A DNA stretch of 64,000 nucleotides from Hirundichthys speculiger (lineage: Eukaryota; Chordata; Actinopteri; Beloniformes; Exocoetidae). The notes beneath the pieces are model-generated. The model was not told where the DNA came from and did no database searches. It was given only the letters and a program-made list of their open reading frames with translations. Position numbers and translations under genes: made by a program. Location of the stretch: the NCBI GenBank assembly GCA_018398805.1, contig JAGFBZ010002127.1, positions 62,001-126,000 on the forward strand. Direction: 5' to 3'. This document shows, piece after piece, positions 12,490-23,089 of this stretch (position 1 is the stretch's first letter; the number at the start of each line of letters is the position of its first letter).

Positions 12490-12702
12490 CTGTGTTCTTA
12501 GACGGTGATTTCCAGAAGTGTTCTTGGTGATTTTATTGCTAAACCTAGAATATCTAAAAGTAGATTTGGAGGACGGGCCTTCTGCTATCAGGCACCTTTA
12601 TTATGGAACCAACTACCAATTTGGGTTAAGGAGGCTGAAACCACCTCCATCTTTAAAACTAAATTGAAAACATTTCTGTTTAGTAAAGCCTACAGTTAGT
12701 CT
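12490..12702 (+). pseudogene. LINE polyprotein, C-terminal fragment
   Basis: A frame of about 64 codons (12505-12699) ends at the element's natural stop. It shows the terminal signature of many fish non-LTR retrotransposon polyproteins: GRAFCYQAPLLWNQLP followed by FKTKLKTFLFSKAY (family form GDRAF...AP.LWNSLP...FK..LKT.LF). The reverse transcriptase and endonuclease domains are missing through 5' truncation, so no function remains. Confidence 0.8.
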
Positions 12703-13558
12703 AAACTATAGTGTGTAAGGGCAATTAGTTATAGCTATAGTTATCGAAGTTAAGACTTGAGTCGGCTTGTCTTAATCACAGCTTCGTCATAGCTATGCTG
12801 CTATAGGCCTACACTGCAGGGGAACACCAACATGATCTGCTGAGCGGTGTCTCCACCACTCCACCGCTCTTCTCTCCCTCCCTTCACTTTCCTCCTCCCT
12901 TTTTCTTCCTCCCAGCTCAATCCATAGTTAATTAGGAGCACCTTGTTACTGTAACTGTGCCCCATTTTCTTCCCTGTAGTTTGTTTTGCTGTTTTGCCTC
13001 TTTTTCTCTTTTCTTTCTGTATGTTTGCAGGCCAGAGTTTCCTGAGTTGCTTGCTGACTTGCAGTTCCATTTTTCTGGCCATCCCAGCGTTTACCTCCAC
13101 CTGTGTGTGTAGGTGTGTTCGGGGTGCTGGCTGGCCTGGTGATCAGCAACCTAGTCCTCTGACCATCTCACCTCAGTGCTGCTACCTGCATCTGTATATA
13201 TAGTCATTTCATTCAGTCATTTGTGTGCTCTTCTCTCTCTGTTCTACATCCTCTCTCTGTCCTGTCTCTCCTCTCTCTTTTTCTTTCTTTACCCGGCTGG
13301 TCTTCGACAGGAAGGTCCCCCCATATGATCCAGGTCCTGCTCAAGGTTTCTTCATCTGAAAGTGGAGTTTTTCCTTGCCACTGTTTGGCTTAAAGGTTTT
13401 TTTTTCTCCCCCTGTGGGAGTTTTTTACTTGCCATTATCCTTGATTTGGATTAAATATTATAATTTTAGTTAATGATATTTGCTCGGGGGTCATTCTCTG
13501 GGTCTCTGTAAAGCGCCTAGAGACAATTGACATTGTAACAGATGCTATACAAATAAAA

Positions 13559-13626
13559 TTGAATTGAATTGAATTGAATTGAATTGAATTGAATTGAATT
13601 GAATTGAATTGAATTGAATTGAATTG
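13559..13626. repeat. Pentanucleotide array (GAATT)n
   Basis: About 13-14 perfect GAATT units forming the 3' tail of the LINE. The copy at 27105-27123 has only about three to four units, so the array here has probably expanded by slippage after insertion. Confidence 0.95.
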
Positions 13627-13639
13627 ACTCATGCTCATG

Positions 13640-15390
13640 TTGTTAACCTAATTACATGCAGGGCATTCTTCAAGATGTAAGAACTTAATTTTGGGCTCTT
13701 TTCATCCTCAACGTCTTTAAGACAAGTTACTGCCATCAAATTTAAAATGAGGGGAATATTTTACAGGAAATGGTCAAATGTCACACTGTCATCATTTGGT
13801 ATGTTCTTGTATATCCCAGCATCTTCTGAAATTGTTGTTGTGTTTAATTAAAATACATTTTGGTGAATCAAGTATAGGTGAGCCAACCTGACACATTATG
13901 AAAGGTGAAAGAAAAATTCTGCAATATTGGAAGATCATATAATTACAGATTAGATTATCCCAATTAATTTGTGTGCTTCTAATATACTCTGAATTACTAA
14001 AAAGAGGAAATGGTTAACCTGTCTGTCCAGTCACTGTTAGTTTCGTGCTCTAGTGCCTCAGAGGTTATTAAATGCCACAGATGCCCTTCAAAGTAACTTA
14101 AGTCAACTGACCAGCTGCCTGAACCCCCTATTGATTTTGTTTTGGAGGTCTGCACCAAACGCTTGCAGTCCTGAGTCACCAGGTTTGAAGGGAACAATCC
14201 CATCAAAGTAACACTTAAAAAGGTCAGTGGTTCAATTACTTCCCACCCCGCTTCGCCCAGTAAGGCTCTTAAAATGAAACATCTCCTTTCATTTTTCTCA
14301 TTAAGTCAAGTCTTAATGTAAAATGTTAACATATACTTACACATGCTGCCAATTACTGTCAAGAGACACCAGCTCTGAAAAAGGACTGGGAGCTCTATTG
14401 CCAACTTGAGAGGTTACCATGGAGACGCTGGAGGAGAGCGGTCGGAGATTGGACCAATGACAGGAGAGGATGGCAGGAAACCGACTTCACCTTTTCCAGT
14501 TGGTTAACTTCTACTTTAAAATCAATTGTTCCTGTTGTGAATTAAATGGTACGTCAAAGTTTTCTATTTTATGCGCAACGGACAATAAGATTTGGTTAGG
14601 AGAACCCAGCATCCAAAATTCAGATTATTATTACAAAAACCTCAAAGCCATATGATTGTCATACAATAACAGCTCAACATGTTGTAATTCAGTGTAAAGT
14701 TATTTATCAGCGTAACATACAGAGTACTTACACGGGGACGGGATGCGTCTTCATTTCATGTGTAAATTAGGTAATCTAAATGCAGCGAGGACAGAATGAG
14801 GCGCTGCGTCTTCTGTACATTTGGTAGCGGATTTTATACAAAAGGTCTCGTCCCTTTTATTCAGTTGGCATCAGCTACTCTGTTTTCCTCTCTGCCTTTC
14901 CACAAAAGAATAACTGTAGAAAACACACAAACAAGAAAACTGCCTTTCTCTACATTTCAAACAGTGACATTTTAAAAAAGAGGAGTCAACTTTTAATTGT
15001 TAATGTTCCCTTTATTGACAGTCACATGTAAAAATGAAAATGAAAAATGTTGCATCGGGCCTCATAGTCCTTGTTTACAGTCAGTAAAACTTTGAGAGCA
15101 AGTTAAAAAGTATGTTTCATAACATTAATAAATGATCATTTTAATAAAGAAATGGATATTTAATTCCTGCTGTTCTCTGGATGCATCTCCTTCCAGTCGC
15201 CGACATCTTTCAAAATGAATTATTTACTCAACTTTGAAGAAACATGCAGCAGCAGTTTCATAAAGTCTATTTCTTGGTTTCCTGCGAACACCCCAACCAA
15301 CCGAAGACACCAAACACAGTCATCCACCTGGATCGAGCACAGAAAGGAGGATAACCCATGCTGATCAATCAAGCAAATCCGTTGTGAACA
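13640..15390. other. No gene recognised
   Basis: AT-rich sequence without a recognisable gene or element. The longest frames are under 70 codons and carry no domain signature. Confidence 0.4.
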
Positions 15391-15399
15391 GACACAAAA

Positions 15400-15793
15400 T
15401 GTCATGTCCAAGAAATGATGTAAAGTTAGTTTTTGTTTTGTCTGTGTTGTCTGTTATCTGTGTTGGAAACCTCACTTCCCTCTTGTTTCAGGTAACTTGA
15501 TCCTTCCCCTGTGTGTTTCCCTCCAAATTGATTGTTGGCCCCATCCAGATTGTTCCCACCTGTCTCCCCTTACCTCATGTCTTCTTCAGTCTGGGTCTCC
15601 CTTTGTCCTGCGCTAGATTCCATGCCATCAGGTTTCTTTGTTCTTGAGCATTTCTCATCTTGAGTTTTTCATGTTTTGCCTCCTTTGCGAGTGATAATAA
15701 TTTGATACTTTGTCCAATAAACATTTATCTTTTTTGAACCTTTTGCTGTCTGTCGTGCACTTTGGGTTCTCAATCCGTAGCTACGCCGTGACA
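15400..15793 (+). mobile_element. Probable solo LTR (Ty3/Gypsy-like)
   Basis: A 394-bp unit beginning TGTCATGTCC and ending GCCGTGACA, so the termini form the inverted pair TGTCA/TGACA expected of LTRs. CAAAA flanks it on both sides (15395-15399 and 15794-15798), a 5-bp duplication as for Ty3/Gypsy integrases. AATAAA at 15716-15721 lies about 75 bp before the end, which fits the polyadenylation signal of a plus-strand LTR. No gag or pol sequence is adjacent on either side. Caution: the flank match extends to 10 bp (ACACAAAATG) by overlapping the terminal bases, so the exact boundaries could shift by a few bases. Confidence 0.6.
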
Positions 15794-15798
15794 CAAAA

Positions 15799-17164
15799 TG
15801 AGGAGAGTTCACACCCTCAGTAGAACTGGATCAGTGGTGATGTGTTTATGGCTAAATGGGCGAGTATTTCTTCAGTTTGTTTGCAGGGACCCTATCGACA
15901 CGCTGTCACTTAAGCTGAATGACACTTTTGAATCTTGTCCGAGGCTTGAAAATAGTGATTTAACTTGATGTACTTCTGTTGTCCTCTGTGCAGAAAATAA
16001 CTGCCATTTGGTTAACAACACATATTCTCAAAGCTGCTTTGATTCACATTGTTTTGGTCCCTAATGAAAGTTTGCACACCTTATCATCTAATAATTGGAC
16101 CTTTTTTTTTTCCATTTTTTTCCACTTTTCCATTATCACCTGTTTAGTTGGATCAATGCGCATCAACGTGGTGATTTTATAGAACAGGTTCAAATTCACT
16201 CAGGCAGTCTGGGTTTCCTCCGCTGTCGCTCTGCAGCCCACAGCAGAGGTGAAACATCGAGTGGTTAAAACAGAATCAAAATCTCTGTGTTCCTACAGTT
16301 TACGGTTTACTCTTCACCCGCACGTCGAGAGTGAATGCAGTTTTATTGACGGTGTGTTGGGACATGATGGTGAACATCATGAAAGTGTCTGATTCCATGG
16401 ATTAAATTAGGTACTAAATCTCTGTTCTTTGTTACCTTATGTGCCTATTTCTGTGTTTGTTTTGCAACTACAGCAATAAACTGGCTGCATGTTAACTACT
16501 TTAAATGAAGCTCTTGGCAGCTGCGAATGCATCAAAAGTTTCATTGTTAAACACAGTAGGGAGCGTTATTCACTTCAAATCACAGTTTGGACAAATCAGC
16601 ATTGAAGTGAAATCAAGATTCCCCCGACTGTTTTTAGAAAATTGTCAATTGTGAGCGTCTAAATAGAGCCAAGGTTCCCTTTCTATGCCGTGCAGGAAAT
16701 GACATTTGGAAAGCATGAAAAGGGGCCTTGTTTGAAACCTGGCATTACATGGCTAGAGCCACCGAGAGGGAAAATGAAAAATAAGGAGTGCTGTGAGTCT
16801 GACAGAAGGCGAGATGAGGACGGGTAAATGGCAACAGCAGAAGAAATTACTGAAAAGAAAAAAGGGGAAAAAATTATAGTGATCTTTTTCCTTTCAACTC
16901 CAGGGGCCAGATGCATAAAAGATGCCAACACACATAACCAATAACCTGATTTCCTGCACCCAAAAAACACCCAAACCGGTATTTTAAAAGAAATATGTGA
17001 AAATGTTCACATCTAACACATTATCCAGACCATGCAAACACACACTCTTTGACTCTTTGACACTTTAAGCCTGATGAAAGGAAGAGGATTACAATTTCAG
17101 GTAAAATTGTTGATGGTAAATATATTTGAGAATTTGTGCATTTTGATTTTTCTACTCTTGTTTT
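15799..17164. other. No gene recognised
   Basis: No coding signature, RNA gene or element terminus recognised; A/T-rich with T runs near 16101-16120. Confidence 0.4.
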
Positions 17165-17405
17165 AGTGTGGGTGGGTTTTTCCAGGTTCTCCACTTTCTC
17201 CCCCCACAGCCCAGAAACATGCAGGTTCGGTTGACCAAAGTCTATCTCGGCACAATCGTCTATGATTATTTGTCCCGTCTGTCTCTGCATGACGCTGTGA
17301 TGGAGCGGCCACCGCTCCAGGTGTACCCCACCTCTCACCTGATGATGTCTGGGTAAGGCTCCAGCCCCCATGTGACCTGAACAGGATGACCTGCGGGCAG
17401 AACGT
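17165..17405 (+). repeat. Old teleost interspersed repeat, plus orientation
   Basis: Contains in order GGTTCTCCACTTTCTCCCC, AACATGCAGGTTCGGTTGAC, a segment around CCAGGTGTACCCCACCTCTC and AAGGCTCCAGCCCCCATGTG, matching the well-known fish repeat core (GTCCAAAGACATGCAGGTT...GGTGTACCCCGCCTCTCGCC...ATAGGCTCCAGCCCCC). It is the opposite-orientation relative of 8890-9035. The 154-codon minus-strand frame across this interval is an antisense accident of the repeat. Confidence 0.75.
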
Positions 17406-18860
17406 GGATGAACACAGATGCTACATATAATGACGGCTGTGGGTAACCGTGGCTGCTCGGGTGTAGCCTGGCCAGCTAAACCCATTCACTGCATGAAAAT
17501 GATCTTGAATTGGTCGGGTACCTTTCCTATTCAGACTTTTCTGCTGGTACAGATTGTACTGACAGGAAAGGCAGCAGGGCAGGGAGCAGCCTTTCATGCA
17601 ATGACTCATGCAGAAGCAGCCAAAAATCCACAAATCAAAACAACCAAAATGGCCAAAGAATTGCTAATAACTCCTTGGATCAACAGGTTTTTACTGCAGA
17701 ACAAAGAACAGTCATTCACTGGAGCTCCTGCCCCACTGAAGGACATTTAGGATATCTTTTGTTGATACAAGTGTGTCACATGCTTCATTTCTCTTATTGT
17801 TTATGGGCCAATCCAATGGCATCTAGAGGCAGCAGCTTCTCTTCGTCCACTGGTACTCGTCCTGGAAATCAAAGTCAAAGCCAGAGCATCCAGATTAAAT
17901 TTAAAAAGGAAAATAATTAGGGTAGAGGGCCAGTCTAGCTATGGTGGTGGGAATTTTAAGGAACGAACTGCTATTTGATTTGTGATTCTACAAATGACAG
18001 ACACAGGGAAAAAAAATATTTTGTTTTTATTTTCTTTCCTTCACTGACAAGTGTCTCACTTTTATAACAGTTAAACTTGTTCTTCTTTGATGTTGCTTTC
18101 ATGCACATGTCTAGCTAGAATATTCCAATAATTTAGTTGAAGAATATCTTCATGCATTCTTAGTACAAGATGCAAAAAGACACTGGGCCTGTGCATGCAT
18201 GTACCCTTTCACAATCATCGACACTTACAGAAAACCACATGTACACTCTGCTTTATAAATCTGACGGGAGGATGTTTATGTTGTTTTTCTGAGCTTACAT
18301 TTTTACACATGCATTTTACATTACATATCCATGCACTGATGAATCAATTAGTGGCCCCTACTTGTATCCGAGTGAGACACTGAGCCTTTCCCTAATAAAC
18401 CGACATCCCACGCAGCACAAAATACACGTAAATGCATATAAATGCGTGTCTCACCTGAAATATACATCAGCATAGAGGACATCTACTTACATGAACCTGT
18501 TTACCCGTTCTGATGCACAAGTGCTCCAGCATTACGAAAACAACAGTCTAGAGCCATGCATCAGTAATTACTGTTCAGTGATGATGGGCACAAACCTCAT
18601 ACCCTGATTAGTGTGATCAGAATAAAAGCTGAACATTGTTTTTCAGTAGATGCAGCTCCGGATGACTCGGCATTATCCTCTCCTGCCCACATCTACGCGA
18701 CCTCACACCCTCTGTGGGAACACAGCTTCCCTGTCAAACCTCAGTAATCTCATCCGGCACTTCAGTCATGGATCTTAACACGGCCCCATCATATCATCTC
18801 CACCACATCAGGAAACACACCGAGACACCCCCCCCACCCCCTTCTGTCTGTGTCCGGTTG
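17406..18860. other. No gene recognised
   Basis: No recognisable gene or element. The overlapping plus-strand frames at 17418-17920 (110 and 136 codons) have no domain signature, and their composition looks random. Confidence 0.4.
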
Positions 18861-18869
18861 TCAGATAGA

Positions 18870-19262
18870 GATACAGCCAGAGAGACTGAGCTGGAACAAA
18901 GTGGCATGTCCAGATGGTGCCATCCCCGGAGTCCTGGAAGCCTGGGTGACGTCTTCGACCTTAGTCTGAACCTGGAGGAGGTTACAGCGCTGCTGAAGTG
19001 TTGTTCCAGCACTTCATCAAAAGAAAAATCTCATTCAGTTACCAAACTGTCCTAAGAGCATATCATGGAAATCTTAGAGAGGCTGGTGCTGTTCCGGTAC
19101 ATGAGGACCTTCCAAGACCGACTGCACGTTGCATCAAGTCACAATAATCCACCTGCTAGCAACCCCCACTCTTATCTGGACAAAATGGGCAACACTGTGA
19201 GGATCATCTTTGATTTCTCCAATGTTTCTACCATGATTCAAACTACACAGCGATGAAAGAAA
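18870..19262 (+). pseudogene. L2/CR1-type LINE reverse transcriptase fragment
   Basis: The plus strand encodes, across at least two frames, the segment leading into and through the first reverse-transcriptase motifs of a vertebrate L2/CR1-type LINE. It gives MSRWCHPRSPGSLGDVFDLS with SLNLEEV and KSHSVTK (family form GPDGVPP.LK.CA.QL..VFTDIFNLSL...VP...K.S.IIPVPK). Then come MEILERLVL (family VMKCFERLV) and, after a degraded stretch, YLDKMGNTVRIIFDFSNVS (family HLD..NTYVRMLFIDFSSAFN). The FIDFSSAFN motif normally contains the first catalytic aspartate. Here it reads IFDFSNVS, with a retained Asp. The YADD motif and the rest of the domain are missing or unrecognisable. Confidence 0.75.
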
Positions 19263-20007
19263 AGATCACGGATGCCTCGGCAGTCACCTCATCTTAAATT
19301 TGTTCAAGATGAAGAAAAGAATGGAGGATTTTCGGGGGATCAGCAACGCTGAGGCCGTCTACAATGCAGTTTGCTTTTTACTGAGCGCTTTCATTGTGTG
19401 CAGCAAGATGCTGGGATGAGTAGTCATGTTTGCCGACGGTTTCCCAAAGCAATACCTCACCCATGTGGTTATATCAGCTATAGATGAATGACACCTGTTG
19501 AAGCAGTGCTGCGTGAGGGATCAGAGGTCACGAATGTCCAGCTTTGTCTTGCTCCTTTGCCGTTTATGCGCTGAAATGCGTCTAGATTCCTAGAATCATT
19601 TTATATCATGCACTGCAGAAGAAGTAACATTTGATGCAACATCTTTTCTTACACATTCGTTGACTAACTGGCAATGCTGTTTCCATCTTTGCTGCCCAAG
19701 GGCACTGCTTTAGTACTAATTCATCATTAGTCATCTCTTGACGTCGCCTGTCAATGTGGACGTACAGAACATGAGCAAATGAGTTGACAAGATGACATTT
19801 TTAGTCAACACTCTAAAATGGAAAAAGTCAAAGAGAAAAATAAATCAGTTTTTGTTATTTCTTTTTCATTGTTTTTTTTTTTCTCATGTTCAATATTGAC
19901 CCAACTTTTTCTGATTTTGAGTTGCACAACAAATGAGCACAGGAGACAAGCCATTCAAGCTGAAGCAACGATTTAAACTGAAGGAGGTTTTTTCCCCAAG
20001 AATAAAT

Positions 20008-20008
<1 letters not shown>
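19263..20008. other. No clear gene
   Basis: The first 200 bp may be further degraded LINE sequence; the remainder shows no recognisable feature. Confidence 0.35.
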
Positions 20009-20103
<95 letters not shown>

Positions 20104-20125
20104 CTCTCTCTTCTCTCTCTCTCTC
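20009..20125. repeat. Dinucleotide microsatellite (CT)n
   Basis: About 46 uninterrupted CT units (20009-20100) followed by an interrupted tail to about 20125. Arg-Glu and Leu-Ser repeat 'proteins' on either strand are artefacts of this array. Confidence 0.97.
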
Positions 20126-20129
20126 ATGT

Positions 20130-22555
20130 GCGCCTCACTGCTTTTCTTGCCACAGTGCAGAGTTAATCTGTTTTAAAGTCATTGGCATTCGCAGCCGGAG
20201 CATAACGTGTTAATCTGCAGGTCCCTGAACACACAGAGTGTTCTGCGCTCCGAACACTTCCTCTAAGCTGGGCGCTGCACACATGAATATAACAAAGTCT
20301 CGGGCCAGAAGCACAAAGGACAACCTTAAGAAGCTGACTCTGCTCGGTATGTGATCTGTAAAAACAAATATCTCATGTGCTGAGGATGCATGTGGAGCAT
20401 TTACAAAAGACTTATGGTTTCTTCTCAGTAGAAGAAGCGATCGTTATCCATCTAAAAGAAAATTGTTAAGTCAGCATGATGTCAGGCTTTTAAATACCAC
20501 TCCTCTCAAATTTCATGGTTTCAGGGAAGCCCATGTCCACACTATACCACAGTGGAAGGCTCCTTTATTATCCCGGCCCTTTAAAAATATGTCTCATCTT
20601 GTTCATGCAAATTGACAAAAGGATTTTGACACATTAACATGCAAATTGTTCCAACTACGAGGAGTCTTGGGAACACTTGGTGAATATAGCCTCAAAGAAT
20701 AATTTCATCTTTGTCCAACATCCCTCTCAGACTGCTGAATGATGACCCTGAGCACAAACACTTCTGTGCACCTCTTAACATATCCTGTTGCTTCAGTTAG
20801 CTGTGAAACCATCAATAAATGCCAGCACACTAGTCCTCACTGGCTGTAAATGGTGATCAAGGTGAGTTCAGGAGCTGTTTGAAATGTAGGGAAAGGACAA
20901 AATCCAGTCACAAACTTCAGCTGACTGATAGAAATGTGGTTTGAATTTCAGGAACATTGTGATAAACAGCGATACGCTCTTGCACACCCTCAGCACAATA
21001 TCCTCCTCAATATACTGATGAAACAACAGCATTTTCAATCTGCATCTGTCTTCTTCTCATCTGCAACTTTGCTGAAATACAGACAAAAGCAATCCTTCCC
21101 ACAATGGCCTTTTGAAATGATTCTCTGTATTTTGTTTATATTCTTTCTTTAAGTCAATAGTACTTTGCAAGAATGTTACTTTCCTTAGGCATTATTATTT
21201 GTTTAAAAAATCGTTGAATTCAAATCCATACTGTTGTTAAACCATCCAACGGGAGACAGCTGGCCTTAAATGGGCGAGAGCTGTTCCTGTTTGTTTTCTT
21301 GTAGTTTTCTTGGTAAAACTGTCATCTCTGATTTGAAGTTTATGTTTTCCTGAAGCTTGCAGCTCAAATCAAATATGATAAAGTTATTAATGTTGGTTTC
21401 TTCTATTTCCTCACCAAAATCATACACAGTTTTACAGTTGCAGTTTACCTTGAGGTTTAAGCAGGAGGCACACAGCTCATATGGTAGAGCTCATTGGGTC
21501 GGTGAGTAAAAACTGCCTTTAAAAGTTCAAAAGTAATTCGTTAGGGGGATCAGTTCACCTACCCATGGCAGATTTAGCTTTTGTTTGGTGCTGGTGGTCA
21601 TGCGAGTACATCCTAAGATGCTGAGATGAAATTACATATCTGCCAAACACTTGGCAGACGTGCTCTTAAAGTTGATCAGAACAATTATGGAGGAAAAAAT
21701 CTGCTCCCAGGCAGATGGGGGGAAAGGGAAGGAACGTGTTGGCAGTGCTGAAAAGAAGAAGGAGGCAAAGGGGCAAATTTTCAGAACTATCTCACATCCC
21801 ACAGGAGGAAAGCAGATGTAAAATCCCGTATTCCTGCATCTTTCAGGTTGTCTGAGCAGTTTGGGGGCATTTATTTTGCTTATCACTTCAGTGTTTTCTA
21901 TTGGCCTGACAAGTATGTTGAAACTACCGTAAATTAAAAAAAAAAAAAAGAAAACCCACATGTTTACACCTGCACGCACCATTCTGCGCACTCCTCTCTA
22001 AGGCTTGTTGATGAGAGCGTTTCACAGAAGCAGCTGACAGTTTCTTTTGCAAAAGCAAAGAGATGTAACAATTTCACAGAGGATTCAGGCAGACATTCGT
22101 TTTTTATCTTTTATCGTGACAGATCACAGCAAAAAAATAAATAAATAAAAGTCCTTTTGAGCAGGACCATGGTCAAAAATTGTCTATACTGGCTGACATG
22201 AAAGAATAATCAGAATGTTTCCAGATAAATAAAATATGAGTGTGAGCTTATGTGTGTGTCTGCGTGTGTGAGTCCCTGTGTGAAAGAGAGGGAGATGGAG
22301 GAAAAGTGAGGACAGCAAGGAAATGGGGGACTCAAATCAGTGTCCTGACGCGTCACTGATTTTGACGTGTATCTGCTGTTATTACCTCGTCTCACAACAG
22401 AAGTGTCATTGCTGTTTTGGTCCATGATAAAGGCTCAAAAATTGAACAATAGTCTTTATTAATCTGTAAATATGGAGACATGAATTACACATCATTATGT
22501 AGCTACATCTCTATTAGTGGTTCTCAATGACGTGAACTTCCAACACATCTAGACA
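20130..22555. other. No gene recognised
   Basis: AT-rich sequence with no coding or transposon signature that I can support. An A run lies at 21937-21950, and a GTGT/GAGAG-rich stretch around 22250-22300. Confidence 0.4.
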
Positions 22556-22557
22556 TA

Positions 22558-23082
22558 GGGCCCGATCTTCCACCAGATCTCCTAAAGCCGCTATTAAGGG
22601 ATAGCAGGTAGTGGGAGGGGCATTCCCCCACAAAGAACGCAATCTTCCACCTTGCTAAACCCGCTATCCCACCTGCGCTACCTGCTACATTATGCATAGG
22701 AGTGGTCAGGGCGTTCCACCTGTTAAACCAATCAGTGCATCAGTAGCCATTGCCTTTAAGAGCAGGTCACGCTAACCGCTATCTGCAAGGAGCATCTTTT
22801 CATCCAGATTGGAGCAGCTCTCGTGCGCAGCTCGTCTGGGACTCTGCTGTAGAGCTTCCTCCTTTTTCTTCTTCCTCCTCCTCCTCTGCACTGATATATA
22901 CATAAAAAAAGACACGCCCATTGTCACACCTGCAACATAAATAAGGAAGTTGGCATAATGGGTAGCGGCTTTAGAGAGCTGAAGATTGCATCAGCAGTTA
23001 GCGGAGGTTCCTATACCCGCAATTTGCGGATAGCGGGTAGCGGCTAGTGGGTAGCAGCTAGAGAGAAGTGTACAATAGGGGC
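22558..23082. mobile_element. PIF/Harbinger-type MITE, copy B
   Basis: A 525-bp element related to 666-1181. The left end is GGGCCCGATCTTCCACCAG and the right end, read on the other strand, GCCCCTATTGTACAC. The outer about 180 bp at the left and 130 bp at the right are close to copy A, including the GCGGTTAGCGG-like subterminal repeats and a conserved AACGCAATCTTCCACCTT block. The central part (about 22730-22900) differs and contains a CTTCTTCCTCCTCC tract. Flanks read ATA and TAA, so the TWA duplication is imperfect. No protein is encoded. Confidence 0.75.
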
Positions 23083-23089
23083 TAATGTT

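Larger units (their letters stand above)
12490..13626 (+). mobile_element. 5'-truncated LINE with 3' UTR and GAATT tail
   Basis: It starts inside the C-terminal coding region, runs through about 900 bp of 3' UTR, and ends in a pentanucleotide array (13559-13626). The last 490 bp (from about 13145) match a second copy at 26692-27123, and the last 100 bp match a minus-strand copy at 54868-54965. The 3' signature is AAGCGCCTAGAGACAATTG, then ACAAATAAAATTGAATTG. 5' truncation and a simple-repeat 3' end are the expected products of target-primed reverse transcription. Target duplications were not identifiable. Confidence 0.8.

Noticed and set aside
17021..17485. 154-codon minus-strand open frame
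   Set aside because: It runs antisense through the old interspersed repeat at 17165-17405 and has no domain signature.
19855..20166. Arg-Glu and Leu-Ser repeat proteins
   Set aside because: They are translations of the (CT)n microsatellite in different frames.
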